Assembly: GCA_017936585.1 (NCBI GenBank)
Contig: JAGBFI010000041.1
Span: 1 to 37,881 of the forward strand
Direction: 5' to 3'
Source of the DNA: Clostridia bacterium
GTDB taxonomy: Bacteria > Bacillota > Clostridia > Christensenellales > UBA1242
Length of the DNA stretch: 37,881 nucleotides
The notes under the pieces are model-generated. The model was not told where the DNA came from. It made no database searches and saw only the letters and a list, made by a program, of their open reading frames with translations. This document shows positions 29,150 through 34,957 of this stretch, one piece after another; positions within the stretch are counted from its first letter, which is position 1, and each line of letters starts with the position of its first letter. Position numbers and translations under genes: made by a program.

Positions 29150-29818
29150 ATGTCTTTTTACATCAATAACAACAATCCAAACAGGCCGGGACCAATCTGC
29201 GGAAATCCAACACAGGGGATATGCGAAAAAATTTTGATTGAAACAACAAAAGTCTTTGACGCTTGCGTCTGCTCAACAACCGAGCAAGGAATCATTTTGC
29301 AAGTGTCTGATTTCAATCCCGAAAACCCCGTTTTGCCGCTGACATTCATCTCCGCTGAGAACACTTCCGGCTCACCTGCCGTGATAAGCGACCTTGTTGT
29401 TGACCGACTGGAAAACTGCCCAAACTATGCCAATGTCAGCTTCACCCTGACCATTCCCGTAACCGTGACCTATCGTGACGCCAATGGCACCACAGGCAGT
29501 GCTTTAACAACCGTCACAGTCAACAAATCCGCCATTTTGTTTGTTCCTCAGCCTGCTCTCTCTCCAATTGACATCACCGCAACAGGAACTTTCTCAAGCC
29601 AAATCGGAACCTTCACATCTCCAAATGTATTCACAGTGACAGGCTGCATTCAAATCATCATCAAAGTGACAAGTGTGGTTGACGTTCTTGTGCCATCATT
29701 CGGCTATCCAACTCTGCCACCATGCAAGCAAGCGCCAGCAACAAGTGCATGCCCAGGCTTCCAAGACCTGCCAATTTATCCAACCGCCACCGCCGTAACC
29801 GAAGTTCCACGCTTATAG
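29150..29818 (+). CDS. Beta-rich Thr/Val/Pro protein, 222 aa, possible spore or surface structural protein
   Basis: No signal peptide. The start is Asn/Pro-rich (MSFYINNNNPNRPGP), then cysteines at regular places (GICEKIL, DACVCS, ENCPNY, TGCIQI, LPPCKQ, SACPGF). The centre is made of hydrophobic beta-strands (VSFTLTIPVTVTYRD, TTVTVNKSAILFVP). The pattern IETTKVFDAC-C followed by beta-strands resembles proteins I associate with spore-coat or surface layers of Clostridia, but this is inference. A strong SD (AAGGAGG) precedes the ATG. It is transcribed alone, convergent with a lipoprotein gene. Confidence 0.75.
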   Translation: MSFYINNNNPNRPGPICGNPTQGICEKILIETTKVFDACVCSTTEQGIILQVSDFNPENPVLPLTFISAENTSGSPAVISDLVVDRLENCPNYANVSFTLTIPVTVTYRDANGTTGSALTTVTVNKSAILFVPQPALSPIDITATGTFSSQIGTFTSPNVFTVTGCIQIIIKVTSVVDVLVPSFGYPTLPPCKQAPATSACPGFQDLPIYPTATAVTEVPRL

Positions 29819-29898
29819 CCCTGTTTAAAGAAGAAAACAGCAAATGAAATCGCAAAATTAATGAAGTTCAATAAAATTCAAATCTCTCGTTTTTGAAA

Positions 29899-29928
29899 TA
29901 AAAAAGCACCGAATTTGGTGCTTTTTTG
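29899..29928. terminator. Bidirectional terminator between convergent genes
   Basis: AAAAAGCACC/GGTGCTTTTT perfect stem with a GAATTT loop, T-run on both strands. Confidence 0.9.
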
Positions 29929-29958
29929 TTTGTCGTTTTTCTTTAACCACAACAAAGC

Positions 29959-30954
29959 TTATTTTGCTGAACCTTCAAATGAGAAGTTCAAAAGTGCAGG
30001 GATTGTGTAAACATAACTGAATGAGCCATCGCCATTATCCTTCTTTGTCACAACAATAGAAAGTTCCAAATCCACACCATCAATTTCTGAGAAATTGTTT
30101 GTTTTGATTGTGAAAGAGTTGTCAGAGGTCTTCTCAATGTCAAACTTAATTGAAACGCCGGCAATTTGTTGCTCATATTCCAATTCAACTTTGCCATTTG
30201 AATTTTTCTCCATGTCAAAAGCAAATTCGGTGATTTTTGTTCCACCGAGATAAATCTCATAGACATATTCCTCATCCGTCACACCATTTTCAGTCTCATG
30301 GGCTTGTTTAAACACAATCTTGTTTTCAGTGTCGTTTTCAGTGAGAGAAACAGCAAACTCAACCTCAACTTCAACCTCATTCCCTTCAATTTCAACCTCT
30401 TTCGCGCCAGTGAAATAGAGTGGTTTTTCCTCATTGTCATTCACAATAATCAAACCATTGAGTCTTGTTGCAGTTTCAAATTCGTCAGAATTCTCCACTT
30501 CAGTTTCAGAGGTTTTTGCCGTCTCATTGTAATAAAGTTCAACTGTTGTCTCCCCATTCAACGAATTGGTTTTGATTGAAAGCTTGTGAGCATATCCAGC
30601 CTTATCGCTTTCAACTTTTGATGTTTCGACAGGTTTCGAATCTCCCACAACACTATCAAAAAGATTCATATATTCATCCATCGTACCAGAAATTGCTGCT
30701 TGAATTTTTGATTTTATGTCATCAAGCGGTGTAGCCCCAAAAACGCTGCTCGCAGAGACACTGCTCGCCCCAGCAACAAATTCCTCATTCTGGGCCAAAA
30801 TTCCCGCCGAAGCTCCCGCAAAAGCATAGACATCAGTTGTTGTCTCAAGTGGTTCTGTGTCTCCACCACCGCCAAAACAACCAGCAAGAAGTCCTCCCGA
30901 AGCAAGAAGTCCACACATCAAAAATCCAGCACAAATTTTGTTAAATTTTTTCAT
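29959..30954 (-). CDS. Lipoprotein, 331 aa
   Basis: Signal MKKFNKICAGFLMCGLLASGGLLAGC with lipobox LLAGC, then a Gly-rich linker (FGGGG). The mature protein is acidic (many Glu and Asp), beta-rich and Thr/Ser-rich, with repeated strands such as KEVEIEGNEVEVEVEFAV and KVELEYEQQIAGVSIKFDI. These suggest a large antiparallel sheet like the LolA/LppX or 'DUF-type' Firmicutes lipoproteins, but no family is assigned. ATG 30954 is chosen for the signal peptide and the SD AAGGAGG; eight residues upstream in frame precede it. It is on the outer membrane face, substrate of the LspA encoded at 6830. Confidence 0.85.
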   Translation of the reverse strand: MKKFNKICAGFLMCGLLASGGLLAGCFGGGGDTEPLETTTDVYAFAGASAGILAQNEEFVAGASSVSASSVFGATPLDDIKSKIQAAISGTMDEYMNLFDSVVGDSKPVETSKVESDKAGYAHKLSIKTNSLNGETTVELYYNETAKTSETEVENSDEFETATRLNGLIIVNDNEEKPLYFTGAKEVEIEGNEVEVEVEFAVSLTENDTENKIVFKQAHETENGVTDEEYVYEIYLGGTKITEFAFDMEKNSNGKVELEYEQQIAGVSIKFDIEKTSDNSFTIKTNNFSEIDGVDLELSIVVTKKDNGDGSFSYVYTIPALLNFSFEGSAK

Positions 30955-30980
30955 ATTTTCCCCCTCCTTAAGGTACAAAA

Positions 30981-31010
30981 ATTATAGCACATAAAAAACC
31001 TTCTTCGCAA
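30981..31010 (-). promoter_or_regulatory. Promoter of the 331-aa lipoprotein gene
   Basis: TTGCGA (31005-31010), 18-nt spacer, TATAAT (30981-30986) on the minus strand. Confidence 0.6.
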
Positions 31011-31236
31011 ACAATTTTTCCAAAAAAATTGACAAAACATAAAATTTTTGCCGAACATAAAGAACAAACTTCCTCTTCAACAATCGTAAAAAAACAATAA
31101 TCTTGGCAGCAGTTTCAAACACTGACTTTCCACAACTGCAAAAAGCTTCAAAAACTCCTCTCAAAGCCCACTTATTCTCCCTTTTGCAAGCAAAAAAATC
31201 CCCCAAAAAAGCTTGCAGGTCAATTCTCTTTTCCAA

Positions 31237-31267
31237 CAAAAAAAAGAAGGGACAAAACCTTCTTTTT
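31237..31267 (-). terminator. Terminator of rplM-rpsI
   Basis: AAAGAAGG/CCTTCTTT stem with a 7-nt loop and eight T on the minus strand. Confidence 0.87.
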
Positions 31268-31280
31268 GAAATTGCAACAA

Positions 31281-31691
31281 TTATCTCTTTGAGAACTGTG
31301 ATGCTTTTCTTGCTTTCTTGAGACCGTATTTCTTTCTTTCCTTCATTCTTGGGTCACGAGTAAGGAAGCCAGCGTCTTTAAGTTCTTTGTGATATGTTTC
31401 ATTTGCTTTGTCAAGAGCCCTTGCAATACCGTGGCAGATTGCACCAGCTTGACCAGAAATTCCGCCACCTTCAACGTTGACAGAAATGTCATATTTACTT
31501 GCTGTTTCTGTGAGAGCAAGTGGTTGTTTTGCAATCAAAATAAGAGTGTCTCTTTGAAGATATTCTTCAATGTCTCTTCCGTTGATTTCAATCTTTCCGC
31601 TTCCTGCACACATGCGCACTCTTGCAATTGATTTTTTTCTTCTTCCTGTTGCGATGATGCAACCAGCTTTATTTTGTTTCTTCTCAGCCAT
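31281..31691 (-). CDS. rpsI: Ribosomal protein uS9
   Basis: 136-aa small-subunit protein whose C-terminus reaches the P-site t[17 protein letters not shown], the [19 protein letters not shown] block and the terminal [12 protein letters not shown] are canonical. The start codon shares one base with the rplM stop (TAATG), so translation is coupled. Second gene of rplM-rpsI. Confidence 0.97.
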   Translation of the reverse strand: MAEKKQNKAGCIIATGRRKKSIARVRMCAGSGKIEINGRDIEEYLQRDTLILIAKQPLALTETASKYDISVNVEGGGISGQAGAICHGIARALDKANETYHKELKDAGFLTRDPRMKERKKYGLKKARKASQFSKR

Positions 31692-32134
31692 TATTCAATC
31701 GCTCCTTTTAAAGTCACCACTTCTGGATTTTGAGCTTGTTGTTTGTGCTCAGCATCTTTATATACGTGCAATCTTGTGATTTGCTTTCTTCCCAAGCTTG
31801 TTTTTGGAAGCATTCCTTTGACAGCCTTCCAAACAGCCTTGTCAGAATTTTTTGCCATCAATGTTCCATAGTCAACTTCTTTGAGTCCACCAATGTAACC
31901 TGTGTGCCAACGCATTTTCTTTTGTTCAAGTTTCTTTCCTGTCAAAACAACTTTGTCAGAATTGATCACAACCACGAAATCTCCTGTGTCAACGTGTGGA
32001 GTGTAGATTGTCTTATTTTTTCCAGTCAAGATGTCTGCAACTTGGCTTGCCAAGCGTCCAAGTGGCATGTTTGCTGCGTCAACAACATACCATTTTCTTT
32101 CAACTGTGACTGGGTTTGCCATGTAAGTTTTCAT
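31691..32134 (-). CDS. rplM: Ribosomal protein uL13
   Basis: 147-aa large-subunit protein, one of the first to bind 23S r[59 protein letters not shown] and the [19 protein letters not shown] region are typical. ATG 32134 matches homologues and has GGGAG seven nt upstream. It is preceded by an untranslated leader that might be an L13 leader. Confidence 0.97.
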   Translation of the reverse strand: MKTYMANPVTVERKWYVVDAANMPLGRLASQVADILTGKNKTIYTPHVDTGDFVVVINSDKVVLTGKKLEQKKMRWHTGYIGGLKEVDYGTLMAKNSDKAVWKAVKGMLPKTSLGRKQITRLHVYKDAEHKQQAQNPEVVTLKGAIE

Positions 32135-32264
32135 TATTTTCTCCCATAAAATTTTTTCTTTAATTCTCTTCAAACCTTTGCCAGTAAGGTTTGCGTCCAA
32201 CAAATTTCAAAGGGTCGTTTTCATTGGGGCTAACAACAAAAAATCGTCCTTCGAAACAAAAGAC
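32135..32264 (-). ncRNA. 5' leader of rplM-rpsI
   Basis: About 130 untranslated nt between the promoter and rplM. It includes a stem AAACCTT/AAGGTTT (about 32172-32196) and downstream A/T-rich sequence. By position it is a candidate L13 leader; I cannot confirm the conserved structure by eye. Confidence 0.45.
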
Positions 32265-32268
32265 GATT
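32238..32268 (-). terminator. Terminator-like hairpin overlapping the rplM transcription start
   Basis: AATCGTC/GACGATT stem (plus inner T-A/G-T pairs) followed by TTTTTTG on the minus strand. The predicted rplM start (about 32264) falls within its 5' arm, so only RNA entering from the upstream 190-aa gene would form it completely. Confidence 0.6.
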
Positions 32269-32270
32269 AT

Positions 32271-32299
32271 ATTTTATATATTTTGATGTATTTTGTCAA
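32271..32299 (-). promoter_or_regulatory. Promoter of rplM-rpsI
   Basis: TTGACA (32294-32299), 17-nt spacer, TAAAAT (32271-32276) on the minus strand. Confidence 0.75.
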
Positions 32300-32328
32300 G
32301 CATTTGGGCAAAAATTTTTGTTTTTTCT

Positions 32329-32901
32329 TCAAGAAACTTTAGCTGCTACCTCTTCCATCGCTGCTTTATTTTCTCTCACCTTGCTTGCGCTTGAAACAAG
32401 ACTGTTATATTTGATGACTTCCTTAAAAAGTTTGCTTTTGTTTTCCTTTGTCGCAGCCTGCGCCTGCAAAGAGCAAATGTTGTCAAAAACCTTTCCTGAG
32501 AAGATTGTGATTATGTATTCAAGTTTCAGGTTGTTTGTTTCATTTCCAACCTTATCTGCAAAGTTTTTGTCACTTACTGACACTTGGTCATTCAACGCCA
32601 AAATCAGAGTTTTGTCGCTTCCTTCAGCACACTTTTGCACCTTTGAAAGGCAGTTTGAAAGCACCTGCTTCTTCGCCTTTGCAAAATCGCCACCCTTCTC
32701 AACAGAACTGAGAACAGAAGAAAGTTCTTCCTTGAAAAATTGAGGCACTGCCACCTTTTCCTCTTGCAAAAACGCTTGATTATATTTTGAAAGAAGATAA
32801 AGATAATTAGAGCGAGATTCTTCCAAACTTACACTCTTTCCAGCCGCAACATTGCCGTTGGCATCGAAGTCTAACAGGTCAAATAAATACAAGAAACTCA
32901 T
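32329..32901 (-). CDS. Unknown protein, 190 aa
   Basis: No family recognised. It is Lys/Ser/Ala-rich and mostly helical; the start MSFLYLFDLLDFDANGN is hydrophobic but too short and acidic for a signal peptide. Several segments (VLSSVEKGGDFAKAKKQVL, KENKSKLFKEVIKYNSLV) suggest a helical bundle. The SD AAAGGAG precedes ATG 32901. It is upstream of rplM on the same strand with a promoter for rplM in the 190-nt gap, so it is probably a separate unit. Confidence 0.7.
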   Translation of the reverse strand: MSFLYLFDLLDFDANGNVAAGKSVSLEESRSNYLYLLSKYNQAFLQEEKVAVPQFFKEELSSVLSSVEKGGDFAKAKKQVLSNCLSKVQKCAEGSDKTLILALNDQVSVSDKNFADKVGNETNNLKLEYIITIFSGKVFDNICSLQAQAATKENKSKLFKEVIKYNSLVSSASKVRENKAAMEEVAAKVS

Positions 32902-33209
32902 ACTTTCTCCTTTTGATTGTGATATTCAATTATTACAATAAGCACCACAACCAAAAGCGATGCAAAACCGTAACAAAAGAGGGAAGCTAAGCAACAATGA
33001 ATAATCCCCACGAGCTCCAATTGAAGCTCAAAAATCTTGCTCAATTTTCACTTCCAAAAGCATTTTAACATAACAAATTGAATAAATCAAACAATTTTTG
33101 CATATTTATTCATTTTTTTCTAAAAAGTTATTTCTTTCACATGTAACAAACAAATTTCTTTGCTTTTACGCCAAAACATGAAAAATAAACCATACGAGAT
33201 ATTATAAGC
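32902..33209. other. Intergenic region, about 308 nt
   Basis: No gene is seen. It is AT-rich with one notable near-palindrome at about 33010-33027 (GAGCT-y-CAATTG-r-AGCTC). The divergent flanking units presumably have promoters here but I could not locate strong ones. Confidence 0.5.
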
Positions 33210-33431
33210 ATGAAAAAAAGGACTGGACATGCCATTGCTGATGGCATACTTGAAATAATTGCAGGCGTAAATTTATTAGGATATGCACTTTGAACTTTAT
33301 ATATCTTTGCAAGCATCCCTGATGGCCTACAAAAATATAGGAGTGAGACGAATCAATCCAACATCACCCCTCAACACCAAGAAAACCTCTCTTATCAAGA
33401 AGAAAACGAAAATATATCGGAAGGCCCTTAA
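33210..33431 (+). pseudogene. Small membrane protein gene interrupted by an in-frame TGA
   Basis: ATG 33210 opens 27 codons (start MKKRTGHAIADGILEI), then TGA at 33291-33293, then 45 more open codons to TAA at 33429. The predicted transmembrane helix runs straight across the TGA (AGVNLLGYAL / TLYIFASI), and Trp would fit its place. The tail is hydrophilic (QEENENISEGP). A TGG-to-TGA mutation is the simplest reading; TGA is a stop in the core genes here. A one-helix protein of 73 residues is the inferred ancestor. It is coupled to the next small membrane gene. Confidence 0.6.
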
Positions 33432-33452
33432 AGGGAAACATCCAAGTTGGAT

Positions 33453-33578
33453 ATGGGATTAAAATCTATGCTTATTATAACTGCTGGTGCAGGTGTTGCG
33501 CTATTATTGATTTGGGGAACTTCAAAATCTCAATATGCTTATGAAGTTGAAAAGCAAATGAAGGAAGAAGAAAAATGA
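33453..33578 (+). CDS. Small single-pass membrane protein, 41 aa
   Basis: Starts MGLKSMLIITAGAGVALLLIW: an N-terminal transmembrane helix, then a charged tail (EVEKQMKEEEK) and TGA. An in-frame TTG at 33447 is an alternative start with AAAGGG upstream. That SD overlaps the stop of the preceding broken gene, so both formed one unit ending at the terminator at 33613. If TGA were read through, only seven more residues would follow. No family recognised; it could be a holin-like or toxin-like peptide, with no proof. Confidence 0.6.
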   Translation: MGLKSMLIITAGAGVALLLIWGTSKSQYAYEVEKQMKEEEK

Positions 33579-33612
33579 AAGATTATTGACAATAACACTT
33601 AAAAAAAACAAG

Positions 33613-33652
33613 AAATTGGTAGATGCACTTTATGTTGTATCTACCAATTTTA
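33613..33652 (+). terminator. Terminator of the small membrane-protein unit
   Basis: Perfect 12-bp stem AAATTGGTAGAT/ATCTACCAATTT with a 14-nt loop, then T-rich sequence on the plus strand. Confidence 0.82.
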
Positions 33653-33678
33653 ATTTCCTCAGATGAAAAAATGAAATC

Positions 33679-33722
33679 TGGTGACCCCACCGGGACTCGA
33701 ACCCAGAACAAAGCCTTAGGAG
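33679..33722 (-). tRNA. 3' half of tRNA-Arg(CCU), an attachment-site remnant
   Basis: Reading the minus strand from 33722: anticodon loop CTCCTAA (anticodon CCT), the 3' anticodon stem GGCTT, a short variable loop, a T-arm CTGGG-TTCGAGT-CCCGG, the acceptor 3' strand TGGGGTC, discriminator A and encoded CCA at 33679-33681. The 5' acceptor strand, D-arm and 5' anticodon stem (expected AAGCC) are absent upstream of 33722. This is what remains at one end of an element integrated at the anticodon loop by a tyrosine recombinase, the complete tRNA being at the other end outside the window. Confidence 0.85.
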
Positions 33723-33982
33723 CAATAGAAAATCATTAAAATATCATTTCTAACACCAATTTTATTAATTATTATAAAAATTATAGTCAATTTGACAGGA
33801 AATCTCAATTAAATTGACTATCTTTTCTAACTTTTAATCAAACCTACCCAAAACTGCGGTGACGATTTGGTGCACTTTTGCCTAGTTTTGCAGTTTGGGT
33901 GCACTTTAGTGTTTTAGAATAATTTTTTAGTAAAACCTTCAAATTTATAATGAATTATGCTATAATTAGTTTAGAGGTTAAC
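33723..33982. other. Island end sequence upstream of hamA
   Basis: 260 nt without a gene. It has a 10-bp inverted repeat TAGTCAATTT/AAATTGACTA (33784-33820), a second inverted repeat CCCAAAACTGC/GCAGTTTGGG with one bulge (33847-33899), and two direct copies of GGTGCACTTT (33869 and 33898). They may be recombinase arm sites or operators. Confidence 0.5.
33938..33966 (+). promoter_or_regulatory. Promoter of hamAB
   Basis: Extended -10 TGCTATAAT (TATAAT 33961-33966) with a weak -35 TTCAAA (33938-33943) 17 nt upstream. Confidence 0.6.
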
Positions 33983-34957
33983 ATGGAACAAAAATTAACA
34001 GAGATTTTTTCTAATACACTAAACACTGCAGCAAATGCCTTAGATTGTTTTAGACTGATTGATGAATTTAATATTTCAACGGAAAATAAAGCAGATCACT
34101 TTGTAAGAATTTTTGCTTTAAATTACAATAAAGATCACTTTGACTATGAAGCATTATATCGCCTACTTAAAAACAATGTTGCAAATTACGTTTTTAACCG
34201 AAAAAAGGTTTTAGAATACGAGAAAAAAGGAGAACAAGTTTTATCTGCGAGAGATGCAATAGATAAATTTGTAAAGATATCTAAGGATGCAATTGAAAAA
34301 AAGAATTATGGATCTGGCGGTGAACTCGGAGAAATGTTATTATATGTATTTTTGGAAGGTTTCCAAAAAGCGAATAAACTTTTATCAAAAATGGAGTTAA
34401 AAACAAATAATAACACATACGCTCATGGTTTTGATGGTGTACATTTTTATTTGAAGAAATATGAAACATATTCCGCATTTCAGTTGATTTATGGAGAATC
34501 TAAAATTGAGGATAAGCTTTCTGATGCACTTCGAGAAGCTTTTATATCTTTGAAAACAAGCTATGGTAATAAATCAACCGACTTAAGTTTGTTGGATGAT
34601 TCGATATTAAATGAAGTAGTTGAAGATAATGATACAATAGAGTTTTTAAAATCTATTATAATTCCGCGTTATAGACCTGCAAATTGTAAAATGGAAACAG
34701 AAGATGCTTTCGCTATGTTTCTTGGATATACTTTTAGTGGTATAATGATTGATGGAACGAGAAGTCCAAAAGATTTGGTTGATGAAAAAATAAAATATGA
34801 TATTCGGAACCTAAGAAGGAACTTAGCAACAAAAATTAAGGAAATGGAATTACCTAGGGCTAGCGATTTCTATATCTTTGTATTACCTTTTAATAATGCT
34901 GTAGTAGATAAACACAACATTATGAAAGAAGTATTGGGGGTAGATTTATGCAACTAA
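33983..34957 (+). CDS. hamA: Hachiman system nuclease HamA (DUF1837)
   Basis: Effector nuclease of the Hachiman anti-phage system: with HamB it degrades DNA when phage infection is sensed. The 324-aa protein has the DUF1837 core: GGELGEMLLY (Glu114), ELKTNN (Lys140), HGFDGVHFY (Asp151) and LIYGESK (Glu172, Lys174), a PD-(D/E)xK-type catalytic set. ATG 33983 is chosen for AGAGG upstream; an in-frame ATG at 33950 would lie upstream of the -10. The gene overlaps hamB by 10 nt, as in known HamAB operons. Recognition rests on these motifs and on the helicase partner. Confidence 0.88.
   Translation: MEQKLTEIFSNTLNTAANALDCFRLIDEFNISTENKADHFVRIFALNYNKDHFDYEALYRLLKNNVANYVFNRKKVLEYEKKGEQVLSARDAIDKFVKISKDAIEKKNYGSGGELGEMLLYVFLEGFQKANKLLSKMELKTNNNTYAHGFDGVHFYLKKYETYSAFQLIYGESKIEDKLSDALREAFISLKTSYGNKSTDLSLLDDSILNEVVEDNDTIEFLKSIIIPRYRPANCKMETEDAFAMFLGYTFSGIMIDGTRSPKDLVDEKIKYDIRNLRRNLATKIKEMELPRASDFYIFVLPFNNAVVDKHNIMKEVLGVDLCN

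Noticed and set aside
30982..31239. Minus-strand 85-codon open frame between rpsI and the 331-aa lipoprotein
   Set aside because: It starts with TTG inside the rpsI terminator, has no SD, and contains the promoter of the lipoprotein gene. The Phe/Leu/Lys composition is that of A/T-rich intergenic DNA.
33210..33578. TGA recoded as tryptophan in this genome
   Set aside because: Core genes such as rsmE and the 619-aa lipoprotein end in TGA at sensible places, and TGG is used throughout for Trp. A point mutation explains the single internal TGA.
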